From Salinisphaera sp. Q1T1-3 (lineage in GTDB: Bacteria; Pseudomonadota; Gammaproteobacteria; Nevskiales; Salinisphaeraceae), in contig NZ_QZWD01000001.1 of NCBI RefSeq assembly GCF_003602005.1, positions 112,641 through 176,640 of the forward strand: a stretch of 64,000 nt of DNA, read 5' to 3'. A program made the translations under genes and the position numbers. The stretch's first letter is position 1; every line of letters begins with the position of its first letter. This document shows positions 1 to 8,849 of this stretch, one piece after another. The notes under the pieces were generated by a model. It saw only the letters and a program-made list of their open reading frames with translations, ran no database searches and was not told the DNA's origin.

Positions 1-403
1 CGCCGATGAACTCGGCGAGATCGGTCGCGATCGCGATGAATTCGGCCTGGAGCCAGAGCCCGATCGTGACCGGGCGGGCGAAACGCTCCCGCGAGATCTC
101 CGGCAGATTCTTGCCCGTGGCGATGCCCAGTTTTGCCGACATCGACTGGATCAGCACGGCCATCAGGTTCGAGACCAGGACCACCCAGAGCAGTGTGTAG
201 CCAAACGTCGAGCCGGCCTGGATATTGGTCGCGAAGTTGCCCGGATCGATATAGGCCACGGCAGCGATGAAGGCCGGGCCGATGAAGGGAAGAAACCGCT
301 TCAGGCCCCGTTGTTCGCCGGACAGTGCCGCCTGGGCAGCCCGCTCGGTCGCGCTTTCACCGGGAAGGAAATCCTTGTTCGATCGGCTGGTAGTGGAGGT
401 CAT
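1..403 (-). CDS. mntH: Nramp-family Mn2+/H+ symporter MntH, N-terminal part (cut by window edge)
   Basis: Proton-coupled Mn(II)/Fe(II) importer of the inner membrane. Only the first 134 codons are present and the gene runs off the left edge. I translated it from the ATG on the minus strand. A hydrophilic N-terminus of about 38 residues is followed by the first membrane helix carrying the Nramp metal-binding signature IDPGNF (residues about 53-58), then helices rich in V, L and I and the segment [14 protein letters not shown], typical of the family. An MntR-like inverted repeat lies about 63 bp upstream, which fits Mn-dependent repression. The family assignment is firm; metal preference is from family knowledge. 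Confidence 0.93.
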   Translation of the reverse strand, partial: MTSTTSRSNKDFLPGESATERAAQAALSGEQRGLKRFLPFIGPAFIAAVAYIDPGNFATNIQAGSTFGYTLLWVVLVSNLMAVLIQSMSAKLGIATGKNLPEISRERFARPVTIGLWLQAEFIAIATDLAEFIG

Positions 404-462
404 GAAAACGACTCGGGAACGGAGCCGCGGCGATTCAACCGAGAATCAACGCAAGCCTTAGA

Positions 463-482
463 AATTTAGCATCGGCTAACAT
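463..482 (-). promoter_or_regulatory. Putative MntR-like operator upstream of mntH
   Basis: The inverted repeat TTAGC-ATCG-GCTAA lies in the short AT-rich patch between mntH and the divergent phosphatase gene. Enterobacterial MntR sites have a TAGC-N4-GCTA core, which this matches exactly; the outer bases match less well. Position (about 60 bp before the mntH start codon) suits a repressor site. No MntR gene is visible in the window, so the binding protein is inferred. Confidence 0.45.
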
Positions 483-515
483 TACGCCCGTTCCCGATCG
501 AAGACAAGACACGTA

Positions 516-546
516 TTCACGAACGGGGCGGGCGGCCCGCTATACT
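516..546 (+). promoter_or_regulatory. Possible promoter of the PhoD-like gene, implying a leaderless or near-leaderless mRNA
   Basis: A TATACT hexamer (541-546) ends only 7 bp before the ATG of the phosphatase gene. The best -35 candidate is TTCACG with a long 19-bp spacer. If used, transcription would start at or next to the start codon. Weak on the -35 side. Confidence 0.3.
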
Positions 547-553
547 GGCCCGC

Positions 554-2491
554 ATGCCTGAACCGTGTGATAAAAGCGACCTGTCGGCGGTGATCGCCGG
601 TCCGATTCTGCGGCGTGTCAGTGCGACCCGGCTGGGTCTCTGGCTGGTCACACGCGAGGATGTGCCGGTCGAGCTGGCGCTGTTCGTCGACGACGCAGGC
701 GATGCCGAGGCCCCTACGGCGAAGCTCGATACCGCGCCGTGGCGTCGCACCTGGCGGCTCGGTGAAGCCGTGCATATCCAGTGCATCGACGTGGATCTGG
801 CCGCGACCGATGTGTCGGCCCTGCCCACGGACACGCCGATCGGTTATGACCTGGCTATTGGCGACGATGTGTCGTCACTGGCGGCAGCCGAGCCGGGCCT
901 GTGTCATGCCGGCGAGCGCCGGCCGCGCTTCGTGCTGCGCGATCGGTTGCGGCATGTCCTGCACGGGTCCTGTCGGCGGCCGCATCACGACGGCCCGGAC
1001 GGCATGGCCCGGGCCGATGCCTGGGTCGGCGCGCGTCGTGCGGACGTCGCGGACTGGCCGGATCTGCTCCTGTTGACCGGCGATCAGATCTACGCCGACG
1101 ATGTTGCGGGCCCGTTGCTGCGCGCGATTCATGCCGCGATCTCGCGGCTGGGCCTGCTCGACGAGACGCTGCACGGTGCGACGGTGGCCGACAGCCAGGC
1201 GTTGTATGCCAGCCCGCGAACCTATTACGGACGCAACGATCTGTTGCCGAAGGAAAAAAGCAACGCGCTACTGCGCGAGCGTTTTTTCGGCGGCACGCGC
1301 AAACCGGTCTTCACCTCGGCCTGCTCCAGCAATCATCTCGTCACGCTGGCCGAGATGGTGGCCATGTATCTGCTGACCTGGTCGGATGCGCCGTGGCGCG
1401 GGCTGGCCTACGACACGCCCGCGCTCGATGAAGAAGATGCCGAGCGATATCGCCAGGAGGCCGCGGTCATCGATCGTTTCGTCGCCGCTCTGGGGCCGGC
1501 GCGCCGCCTGATGGCCAACGTGCCGACCGCGATGATCTTCGATGATCACGACGTCACCGACGACTGGAATCTTACCGCCGACTGGGAGAGCTCGGCCTAC
1601 GGACACCCGTTTTCGCGGCGCATCATCGGCAACGCGCTGGTGGCTTATGTGCTGTGTCAGGGCTGGATGAACCGGCCCGGCGTCTTCGACGAGCGGCTGG
1701 CGGCACCGCTGGCCGATTTCTGTGCGGTCCCGGACACAACACGACAGGATGCGCTGATCGATGCCACGCTTGCCTTCGATCAATGGCATTACACCATCGA
1801 AACCAGCCCGGCGATCGTCGTGCTCGATACGCGCATGCATCGCTGGCGTCGTCGCATCAAGACATCCAATCCGTCGGGCCTGATGGACTGGGAAAGCCTG
1901 ATCGACATGCAGAACACGCTCAGCGGCCGGCAGAGCGCGATCATCGTCTCGGCCGCTCCGGTCTTCGGCGTCAAGCTGATCGAGAACGTACAGCGGATCT
2001 TCACGTTCTTCGGTAAACCGTTGATGGTCGATGCCGAGAACTGGATGGCGCATCGCGGCGCGGCGGTGGCCATGCTGCAGATCCTGAGCCATCGCCACAC
2101 GCCGGAGAACTTCACCATTCTGTCCGGTGATGTGCATTATTCCTTCGTTTACGACGTCACGCTGCGCAAGGTGGCCACGCGGCAACGTATCTGGCAAATC
2201 GTCTCGTCGGGCGTGAAAAACGAGTTTCCGCAGCGGCTGTTGTCCTGGTTCGACCGGCTCAATCGCTGGCTCTATTCGCCGTGGTCGCCGCTCAACATGT
2301 TCACCAAGCGTCGACGGCTTCGTGTCTCGCCGCAACGCCCGGCGGGGCCGAGCAGCCATCGACGGCTGGTCAATCGGGCGGGCATGGGATACGTCGGTTT
2401 CGATGAGGCCGGCTGTCCGCGCGAGATCGTCCAGCTCGGCGCCGATGGGCAAGACACGCGTTTCCGACCGTCCGAAGACATCGAAACCTGA
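554..2491 (+). CDS. PhoD-like metallophosphatase domain protein
   Basis: A 645-residue protein of the PhoD-like (alkaline phosphatase D family) metallophosphatase superfamily. Metal-binding blocks are visible in order: HGSCRRPH near residue 137, GDQIYADD near 176, FDDHDVTDDW near 327 and SGDVHYS near 525. No signal peptide or Tat motif is seen, so unlike secreted PhoD it is probably cytoplasmic. The first 120 residues form an N-terminal region not typical of classical PhoD. Substrate is unknown; a phosphodiester or phosphomonoester is likely. The next gene begins 17 bp downstream, so the two may be cotranscribed. Confidence 0.8.
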   Translation: MPEPCDKSDLSAVIAGPILRRVSATRLGLWLVTREDVPVELALFVDDAGDAEAPTAKLDTAPWRRTWRLGEAVHIQCIDVDLAATDVSALPTDTPIGYDLAIGDDVSSLAAAEPGLCHAGERRPRFVLRDRLRHVLHGSCRRPHHDGPDGMARADAWVGARRADVADWPDLLLLTGDQIYADDVAGPLLRAIHAAISRLGLLDETLHGATVADSQALYASPRTYYGRNDLLPKEKSNALLRERFFGGTRKPVFTSACSSNHLVTLAEMVAMYLLTWSDAPWRGLAYDTPALDEEDAERYRQEAAVIDRFVAALGPARRLMANVPTAMIFDDHDVTDDWNLTADWESSAYGHPFSRRIIGNALVAYVLCQGWMNRPGVFDERLAAPLADFCAVPDTTRQDALIDATLAFDQWHYTIETSPAIVVLDTRMHRWRRRIKTSNPSGLMDWESLIDMQNTLSGRQSAIIVSAAPVFGVKLIENVQRIFTFFGKPLMVDAENWMAHRGAAVAMLQILSHRHTPENFTILSGDVHYSFVYDVTLRKVATRQRIWQIVSSGVKNEFPQRLLSWFDRLNRWLYSPWSPLNMFTKRRRLRVSPQRPAGPSSHRRLVNRAGMGYVGFDEAGCPREIVQLGADGQDTRFRPSEDIET

Positions 2492-2508
2492 CCTGTAGAG
2501 GAGCTTTC

Positions 2509-2970
2509 ATGAAACACAGTACATTTCGCGTCTTGATCGGGGCCGGCTGTCTTGCCGTATTGCCGGCACTGGCCCAGGCCGCACCGTTGACCAGCGCCGA
2601 TACCAACGGCGATGGCCAGATCAGCCGCCAGGAAGCCATGGCCGCCCAGGATGCTTCCTTCAAGCGTCTGGATTCGGACAACAACGGCATGTTGTCGAAA
2701 AAGGAATTCGATGCCGGCCAGCCGTCGCTGCCGGATGATGCCTCGGACGCCGATAAGCAGCGTCGTCAGAAGATCGTCGGCCGCTGGTTCGATCGGATCG
2801 ACGCCGACGACAACGGCAAGATTTCACCGGCTGAATATCGCAAGGCGGTTGCACCGTATTTCGACCGGCTGGATGCCAACCACGACGGCACGATTTCCGA
2901 AAAAGAGATTCGGGACAGTTTCGAAAAGGCCGATCAGGCCCAGCAGTCGCTGGAAAAGCACGGCAACTGA
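2509..2970 (+). CDS. Exported EF-hand calcium-binding protein
   Basis: A 153-residue protein with a signal peptide (residues 1-25, cleavage after ALAQAA) and four EF-hand loops of the D-x-[DN]-x-[DN]-G-x-I-S-x-x-E type at about residues 31-42, 55-66, 98-109 and 122-133. A GAGGAG ribosome binding site precedes the ATG. It probably buffers or senses Ca2+ in the periplasm. The function is not defined by sequence. A second smaller EF-hand protein is encoded near 23.5 kb. Confidence 0.85.
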   Translation: MKHSTFRVLIGAGCLAVLPALAQAAPLTSADTNGDGQISRQEAMAAQDASFKRLDSDNNGMLSKKEFDAGQPSLPDDASDADKQRRQKIVGRWFDRIDADDNGKISPAEYRKAVAPYFDRLDANHDGTISEKEIRDSFEKADQAQQSLEKHGN

Positions 2971-3000
2971 GACGGTCGCCGCGCAAGACGTTCGTCTCAG
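2967..3000. terminator. Inverted repeat spanning the stop codons of two convergent genes
   Basis: CTGAGACG and its exact complement CGTCTCAG, 18 bp apart, lie in the gap between the convergent EF-hand and esterase genes, and each arm includes or touches a stop codon. There is no T-run, so it is only a candidate bidirectional transcription end. Confidence 0.35.
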
Positions 3001-4040
3001 TCGTGCAGGCACCGTCTGAGATGCTGCGCGCCATGCCGCAAGGCGGCATCGGCCCGGTCGATGCCGCCGGCCATGTTCAGATAGCCGTGATATAGACCGG
3101 ATTCCCGAACCAGCGTCGTCGGCACGCCAGCGGCCTGGAGTAACGCGGCGTAGGCTTCGCCCTCGTCCCGGAGCGGGTCGAATCCGGCGGTCTGGACATA
3201 GGCCGGGGCGACGCCGTTCATCGCGCCGTAAATCGGCGAGATCAGCGGATCACGCTTGTCCTGTTCGGCATTCAGATAATGTGCCTCGAACCAGTCCATC
3301 GACTTTTTTTCGAGCACGAATCCGGCATCGAAGGGTGACTTGGATGGATGGTCGATCGCGAAATCGACGACCGGATAGAACAGAGCCTGGATGCGCGGTG
3401 TACAGGCATCGTCGCGCGTCTGCTGAGCAACGATCGCGGCCAGATTGCCGCCGGCACTGTCGCCGGCCACGGCCAGACGGTTGCTGTCGATGCCGAGCAT
3501 CGCACTGCGGGTGGCGATATCGCGAAAAGCGGCGATGGCATCGTGGGCAGCCGCCGGTGCCGGTGCTTCGGGGGCCAGCCGATAGTCGACCGCGATGACC
3601 GTACAGCCGGCATGATGGGCCAGGGCGCGACATACAGCGTCGTGGGTGTCGAGATCGCCGACGACGAAGCCGCCGCCGTGAAAGAACACGATCGCCGGCT
3701 GTGCCGTCTCTTCTTCCGATCCCGCGATGCGATAGCGACGTGCGGCCAGCGCGCCGGCGGGACCGGCCAGTGACAGCTCGTCGACGTGAAACGAGGCCGT
3801 CGTTCGCGGCCCGAGGGTGCCCGATTGCGCCTTCATCAGACGGCGCTCGGTGGCCACATCGCGGCCGCCGAGCGAGGCACCGCGCCAGGCGAGCAGACGC
3901 AGCACCATCTGCGCCTGCGGGTCGAGCTTTTGCCCGTCGCGTTCGATGGGTCGGCCGGCGACCAGGCGCAGGGCGGCTGTCGGCAGGCCAAGAAGCAAGC
4001 GGGCGCCGGTGGCTTCGAGGCGTTGTCGTGTCGTACTCAT
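2997..4040 (-). CDS. Alpha/beta-hydrolase, hormone-sensitive-lipase (HSL) type esterase
   Basis: A 347-residue carboxylesterase of the alpha/beta-hydrolase fold-3 group. The oxyanion motif HGGGF is near residue 121. The nucleophile Ser195 lies in GDSAGG, the acid is probably Asp288 (FDPLRDEG) and His318 lies in YHGYLN, giving a complete triad. No signal peptide is seen. I chose the ATG nine bases inside the longest frame (which would start with GTG). Expected to cleave short-acyl esters. Convergent with the EF-hand gene. Confidence 0.86.
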   Translation of the reverse strand: MSTTRQRLEATGARLLLGLPTAALRLVAGRPIERDGQKLDPQAQMVLRLLAWRGASLGGRDVATERRLMKAQSGTLGPRTTASFHVDELSLAGPAGALAARRYRIAGSEEETAQPAIVFFHGGGFVVGDLDTHDAVCRALAHHAGCTVIAVDYRLAPEAPAPAAAHDAIAAFRDIATRSAMLGIDSNRLAVAGDSAGGNLAAIVAQQTRDDACTPRIQALFYPVVDFAIDHPSKSPFDAGFVLEKKSMDWFEAHYLNAEQDKRDPLISPIYGAMNGVAPAYVQTAGFDPLRDEGEAYAALLQAAGVPTTLVRESGLYHGYLNMAGGIDRADAALRHGAQHLRRCLHD

Positions 4041-4065
4041 CGTGGACACTCAGACGCCCACGGCC

Positions 4066-4431
4066 TCAAGGCCGGAAACCGGCTTCGAGCGTGTACCAGG
4101 TGATATCGAGTTCGGCCAGCGGTTCACGCAACTTGGCGAGCTCGGCTGCCGGGCCGTGCATTTCCATTCGTGACACGGTTGCGATCTCCTGAGCCTCGGC
4201 AAAGAGGGCGCCGACGTTGTCCAGATGCACGAGGAAGGCATCGCCGTCGACATAGCCTTCGCGACAGATGGCCTGTGATCCGTTGAAGCAAAAACCATAG
4301 TACAGACAGCCGGACTCGGTCCGGGTGGCTTCAATGAACCGATCGACCAGCGCCATGAACGCATCCATGCGTGCCGCCGGAATATCGAAGTAGGGGGTGA
4401 ACGAAACACCGGTATCAGTCAGTTCGGCCAT
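4066..4431 (-). CDS. Antibiotic biosynthesis monooxygenase (ABM)-like small protein
   Basis: A 121-residue protein that resembles the ABM/dimeric alpha-beta barrel fold: a first strand (SFTPYFDI), a helix, and the stretch ESGCLYYGFCFNG characteristic of the cofactor-free quinol monooxygenase group (YgiN-like). Substrate unknown. It starts 25 bp upstream of the esterase on the same strand and may be cotranscribed with it. Confidence 0.65.
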   Translation of the reverse strand: MAELTDTGVSFTPYFDIPAARMDAFMALVDRFIEATRTESGCLYYGFCFNGSQAICREGYVDGDAFLVHLDNVGALFAEAQEIATVSRMEMHGPAAELAKLREPLAELDITWYTLEAGFRP

Positions 4432-4578
4432 GCGGCTGCTCGTCTGAGAAAAGAGATCTTGTCAGCCTACCGTTTGCCGATGACTCGTGTCATGCCGACG
4501 AACGAGCGCATCAGGCGTATCGCGGCAGTGCCGTCTTCGGCGAATACGGACGCGAGGGCAACGCGCTGGCCCGGACGC

Positions 4579-4899
4579 TCAGTCGAGTGCCGGATCCCAG
4601 CGATGACGTGCCAGATCCAGTTGACCACCGACGAACACGATGCCTTCGTCACCGAGCCGGCGTCGCTGGGCGATACCGGATGTACTGTCGACCGGTAACG
4701 AGATCCGCCCCCTGGCATTGACGACGCGATGCCAGGGCAGCGATTGCGGGCAACGATGCATGGCATAACCGACCTGGCGTGCTGCCCGCGGCTGGCCGAT
4801 CTCGGCGGCCACGTCTCCGTAGGTCGCGACACAGCCACGCGGGATGCGCGCCACGACGGCATAGACACGTTCGGAAAAACGTCGTTCGGTTGAAGTCAT
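4579..4899 (-). CDS. Alkyltransferase-like protein (ATL), MGMT-family DNA-damage sensor
   Basis: A 106-residue DNA-binding protein related to O6-methylguanine-DNA methyltransferase. The helix-turn-helix/arginine-finger region (VAARIPRGCVATYGDV, PRAARQVGYAM) is kept, but the active-site PCHR motif is PWHR: Trp56 replaces the acceptor cysteine. This is the hallmark of ATL (eAtl) proteins, which bind O6-alkylguanine without repairing it and hand it to nucleotide excision repair. I chose the ATG of MTSTERR over an upstream ATG seven codons earlier because the family starts there. Confidence 0.88.
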   Translation of the reverse strand: MTSTERRFSERVYAVVARIPRGCVATYGDVAAEIGQPRAARQVGYAMHRCPQSLPWHRVVNARGRISLPVDSTSGIAQRRRLGDEGIVFVGGQLDLARHRWDPALD

Positions 4900-4934
4900 G
4901 CCTTGGCCGGAACGAAACACGCAAGACGCATGCT

Positions 4935-5065
4935 AGGGCGTGTTGAGGTTTCGTGCGAGTCCGCGCCAAGCGCTGTTGTGCGGCAAGACGAGGCGTAGCA
5001 GGCGCCGCGCAGTCGTTCTGCGCATCCTGCTAGAACGCTGTATTGCCGTCGGATTTCTGATCTGG
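4935..5065 (-). repeat. Family A intergenic repeat, copy A1 (one end lost)
   Basis: Begins AGGGCGTGTTGAGG inside a CTAG and continues with the half of the repeat that carries GTGCGAGTCCGCGCCAAG, so it lies in reverse orientation relative to A2, A5 and A6. It ends without a matching second terminus. It shares the GGCAAGACGAGGCGTAG and AGAACGCTGTATTGCCGTCG blocks with other copies. The 156 bp after it, up to the aldo-keto reductase gene, shows nothing I recognise. Confidence 0.85.
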
Positions 5066-5221
5066 CGCGCTTGCCCGACCGGTTCCGCCGCCGAGAATCA
5101 TTCGATGAGGGGGCGCTGACAGGCCCTGGGCTGCTACGACGCTCATCGGCGGGCTCGCGTCTTGTGATGACGGCCGGCAGGCGCCAGACTCGGGGCACAC
5201 AACCCGAAGCGTTTGATTTTC

Positions 5222-6052
5222 ATGAAGACCATCCGTATGCCGGGCGGCGACGAAGTCGCGGCCCTGGGCCAGGGCACTTGGTATCTCGGCGATGATCCGG
5301 CCACGCACGATCGCGAGATCGCGGCTCTGCGCGAAGGTCTGGATCAGGGCATGACTTTGATCGATACGGCCGAAATGTATGGCAACGGACGCGCTGAATC
5401 GCTGGTCGGCGAAGCGATCGCTGGCCGGCGCGACGAGGCCTATCTGGTCAGCAAGGTATTGCCGAGCAACGCCGGTTTCGAGGCCACCATCCGTGCCTGC
5501 GAGGCCAGCCTCTCGCGCCTGGGCACGGATTGTCTCGATCTGTATCTGTTGCACTGGCAGGGTCGCGAGCCCTTCGGCGAAACGGTCGCGGCCTTCGAGC
5601 GCCTGCAGGTCGACGGCAAGATCCGCCACTACGGTGTCAGCAACCTCGACCTGGCCGCCAGCCAGGCCTTCCTTGATGCCGGCGGCCGTGCCATGCAGGC
5701 CAATCAGCTGCTCTATAACTTGGATCAGCGGGGCATCGAATGGGACCTGCTGCCGTGGCTCGATGAACGTGGCATCGTGACGATGGCCTACTCGCCGTTC
5801 GATGGCGGTGCACTGCTGCGCCATCGGGAGCTGGTCGATTTTGCGACGGCGCGCGATATGACGCCGGCCCAGGTCTGTCTGGCATGGCTGGCGTCCCACA
5901 AACGCGTACTGCCGATCCCGAAATCCGCCGACCCGGCGCGTGTCGCCGAAAACGCCGAGGCAATGCACTGGACGCTCGACGCGGCGGATCTGGCCACGCT
6001 CGATTCGCTTTTTGACCCGCCGACCGGGCCGAGTGCGCTGAGTATTTACTAG
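5222..6052 (+). CDS. Aldo/keto reductase
   Basis: A 276-residue NADPH-dependent oxidoreductase with a TIM-barrel fold. The catalytic tetrad is visible: Asp48 and Tyr53 (IDTAEMYG), Lys78 (LVSK) and His111 (LLHWQG). The C-terminal IPKSADPARVAENAEA block binds the NADPH phosphate. The usual start is taken as the ATG of MKTIRMP; a TTG three codons upstream is possible. Substrate unknown. The TAG stop codon overlaps the first bases of a family B repeat. Confidence 0.88.
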   Translation: MKTIRMPGGDEVAALGQGTWYLGDDPATHDREIAALREGLDQGMTLIDTAEMYGNGRAESLVGEAIAGRRDEAYLVSKVLPSNAGFEATIRACEASLSRLGTDCLDLYLLHWQGREPFGETVAAFERLQVDGKIRHYGVSNLDLAASQAFLDAGGRAMQANQLLYNLDQRGIEWDLLPWLDERGIVTMAYSPFDGGALLRHRELVDFATARDMTPAQVCLAWLASHKRVLPIPKSADPARVAENAEAMHWTLDAADLATLDSLFDPPTGPSALSIY

Positions 6053-6495
6053 GGCCTGTTATTAACCCGGCATAAAAATAGATGATTTCTCGGGTTGATA
6101 ACGCGCGTGTGCGAAAGCACGCGCGCCACGGCCAACGGCCGTGAAGCCATTGAAAATGAAAAGACGGACAAGTGCCGGCGTTTCTTTCGATGGCGTTGAA
6201 AACAGCTGACGTCGTCAGCTGTTCTGGTGCCGGATTAATAACACGTCTCGCGTGCGCCGCGCCGGCGCTCATTTTTTTGCAAGACAAGGCATCGGGCGCG
6301 TACGTAAGTCATTCTACCGTCGCGAACGACAACGCCGGATTGCGGAAAATGACCGCCGTCCCGTCGGATTGTGCCCAGAAACCGGCCATGCGGCGTTGCA
6401 CGGTTTGACCCTGGAATGACCAAGGCTGAGGCCATGCGCCTTGCCTGGCCGGTTTTGCGCGGCAACGCGGTCACGTGCGAAACATTAACCGGCCC
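6051..6495 (+). repeat. Family B repeat, copy B1
   Basis: A MITE-like unit starting with AGGGCCTGTT that overlaps the preceding TAG stop codon. It contains a 185-bp inner segment and then an outer arm shared, in inverted order, with copy B2 near 25.8 kb. Relative to B2 it carries about 80 extra bp in the outer arm, and its right end is decayed (ATTAACCGGCCC against TTAACAGGCCCT). No coding capacity is seen. Confidence 0.85.
6058..6242 (+). repeat. Inner 185-bp segment of B1, flanked by 15-bp inverted repeats
   Basis: Bounded by GTTATTAACCCGGCA and TGCCGGATTAATAAC (14 of 15 complementary). Inside are three strong hairpins: GCGCGTGTGC-GAAA-GCACGCGCGC, ACGGCC-A-ACGGCCGT and CAGCTGACG-TCGTCAGCTG. 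It lies in the opposite orientation to the outer arm when compared with copy B2. Confidence 0.85.
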
Positions 6496-6528
6496 GAGGG
6501 CGCGTCCGGCGTGCCGTGCGTTCGGCCA

Positions 6529-6621
6529 GGGGCAAGAAGACGAGGCGCAGCATGCACGGCGTGCGGTTCTGTGCCAGTTGGCCAAAACGCAGAATGACCG
6601 TCGTGTTTGGACGCTGGGACG
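6529..6621 (-). repeat. Decayed family A fragment
   Basis: Blocks GGGGCAAGAAGACGAGGCGC, TGCGGTTCTGTGCCAG and GACCGTCGTGTTTGGACGC align with the internal part of family A (compare copy A4), with many changes and no ends. The rest of the gap to kup holds nothing recognised. Confidence 0.5.
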
Positions 6622-6710
6622 CCTGTTTTGACGAGGTTGGAGCGCCTATGAAAGATCGCCATGGGCGGCCGCCCGGACGTCGTTCCCTCGGCCGGTGGCG
6701 ATTCAAGCGT

Positions 6711-8849
6711 TCAGATCTCGACGCGCAGTCCCAGTTCGACAACGCGCTGGGGCGGCACCTTGTAATAGGCGATCGGCTGGATGGCGTTGCGCGCCATGAA
6801 GGCAAAGAGCTTCTCGCGCCAGAGCATCATGCCCGGAACCTCGTCGGTCGGGATGATGGTCGTACGGCCGACATAGAAGGTTGCCTCGGTCATGTCGACT
6901 TCGATGCCGAACTGCTCGGCGAAACGAACCGCGACCGGTACGTTGGGATTCTGCATGAAGCCATACCGGGCGATCACGCGATATACCCCCTGACCGAGGT
7001 CGTCGATCGTCAGTCGCTCGGCAGCCGGGATACGCGGCACATCTTCGGTGCGCACGGTCATCAGAAGGACTTGTTTGTGCAACACGCGGTTGTGCTGAAG
7101 ATGATGACGCAGCATCGGCGGGGTGCCGGCGTCGCTGCTGGTCAGAAAGATCGCGGTACCCGACACACGGATCGTCTGATCGTTGGCCAGGCCAGCCACG
7201 AATGTCGTCAGGGGTTCGGGTTCATCGCGATCGCTTTCGGTCAGACGCTGGCGCAGCAGCTCCCGGCCACGTCGCCACGTACTCATCAGTGTGAATACGA
7301 TGACGGCGGTCAGCACCGGGAACCAGCCGCCGTGCGGCACCTTGAACAGATTGGCGCCGAAGAAAGGCAGATCGATCAGTAGAAAGGCACCGGTGACCGG
7401 GGCGGCGATCCAGATCGACCACTGCCAGCGTTCGCGCATGATGAAAAAGGCCAGCACGGTCGTGATGGTCATCGCGAACGAAATGCCCACGCCGTAGGCC
7501 CAGGCCAGATTGGTCGATGAGCGAAAGCCCAGTACGAGACCGATCGTGGCCAGCATGAGCAGCCAGTTGAGCGTCGGCACATAGATCTGGCCGTATTCCT
7601 CGGATGAGGTCTGGAACAGCCGCATCGGGGGCAGCTGGCCGAGCTGGACAGCCTGTCGCGTCAACGAGAACGCGCCGGATATGACGGCTTGCGAGGCGAT
7701 GACGGTGGCCAGGGTCGCCAGGGCGACCAGCGGATACAGGGCCCAGTCCGGAGCCAGATTGTAGAACGGCTGGCTCGCAGACTGACCCTGCGAGTCGATG
7801 AGCATGGCGCCCTGGCCGTAGTAATTGAGCAGCAAGGCCGGCAGGACCAGCCCGAACCAGGCCAGCTGGATCGGACGTCGACCGAAATGGCCCATGTCGG
7901 CGTACATGGCTTCGCCGCCGGTGACCACCAGGAAGACCGCCCCGAGGACGATGAAGCCGGTGCCGCCGTTGGCAACGAAGAAACCCGCCGCCCGCAGCGG
8001 ATCGATGGCCTGGAGCACGCTCGGCTCGTGGGCGATGCCGTAAATGCCGAGCAGAGCGAGCACGCTGAACCAGACGACCATCACGGGGCCAAAGAAGCGC
8101 CCGACCGTTTCCGTGCCGCGTGACTGGATCGCGAAGAGGAGGACCAATATCACGATCGTGATCGGGATCACATAGGGCTTGAAGACATCGGTGGCGACGT
8201 TGAGCCCTTCCACGGCGCTGGAGACGGAAATCGCCGGGGTGAGCATGAAACTGCCGTAGAGCAGAGCACTGCCGAAAACACCCAGGCGCAGCAGCCACTT
8301 CGAGTGTGGGCCGGCATTGCGTCGCCACGGGTTGAGCAACGCGACGAGCGCCAGCATGCCGCCTTCGCCGTTGTTGTTGGCCCGGGTGACGAACAGCATG
8401 TACTTGGTCGAGACGACCAGGATCAGCGCCCAGAAGATCAGCGACAGGATGCCGAGAATATTCGCCGTATCAGGTACGAGATTGCTGGAGCCGTGAAAAC
8501 ATTCGCGCAGGGCATAGAGCGGACTCGTGCCGATGTCGCCATAAGATACGCCGAGGGCCGCGAGCCCGAGGGCAAACAGTCGTTTCGGGCCGAGAGAACG
8601 TTCTTCGGCCTCTTCGCTCTCGGCCTGCTCCTCGGGCGGATGCGCCTGCGCGATCTGTTCCTGCTCGCTCTTGTTCGAGCTGGCCTCGGTCTGCTTTTCC
8701 GCGTCTTTGGCGCGCGCATCCGGGGCCTGCGACTCGGTACGAGCGGCCTCTGCCTCGCGCCGGCCAGCGGCCTTGCCTGAATGGGCATCGGGTTGGGGGG
8801 CGGTCTCGTCAGTCTCGTCCGGGCGGGCGGGGTCTTTGTCGTCAGGCAT
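6711..8849 (-). CDS. kup: Low-affinity K+ uptake protein Kup
   Basis: A 712-residue potassium/proton symporter of the KUP/HAK/KT family in the inner membrane. The hallmark GVSYGDIGTSPLYALRECF follows a hydrophilic, acidic N-terminal extension of about 85 residues rich in E, D, K, A and Q that most Kup proteins lack. About 12 hydrophobic helices follow, then a soluble C-terminal domain (about residue 540 onward). K+ uptake fits a salt-stress lifestyle, as does the BCCT carrier later in the window. Start taken at MPDDKDPARP. Confidence 0.94.
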   Translation of the reverse strand: MPDDKDPARPDETDETAPQPDAHSGKAAGRREAEAARTESQAPDARAKDAEKQTEASSNKSEQEQIAQAHPPEEQAESEEAEERSLGPKRLFALGLAALGVSYGDIGTSPLYALRECFHGSSNLVPDTANILGILSLIFWALILVVSTKYMLFVTRANNNGEGGMLALVALLNPWRRNAGPHSKWLLRLGVFGSALLYGSFMLTPAISVSSAVEGLNVATDVFKPYVIPITIVILVLLFAIQSRGTETVGRFFGPVMVVWFSVLALLGIYGIAHEPSVLQAIDPLRAAGFFVANGGTGFIVLGAVFLVVTGGEAMYADMGHFGRRPIQLAWFGLVLPALLLNYYGQGAMLIDSQGQSASQPFYNLAPDWALYPLVALATLATVIASQAVISGAFSLTRQAVQLGQLPPMRLFQTSSEEYGQIYVPTLNWLLMLATIGLVLGFRSSTNLAWAYGVGISFAMTITTVLAFFIMRERWQWSIWIAAPVTGAFLLIDLPFFGANLFKVPHGGWFPVLTAVIVFTLMSTWRRGRELLRQRLTESDRDEPEPLTTFVAGLANDQTIRVSGTAIFLTSSDAGTPPMLRHHLQHNRVLHKQVLLMTVRTEDVPRIPAAERLTIDDLGQGVYRVIARYGFMQNPNVPVAVRFAEQFGIEVDMTEATFYVGRTTIIPTDEVPGMMLWREKLFAFMARNAIQPIAYYKVPPQRVVELGLRVEI

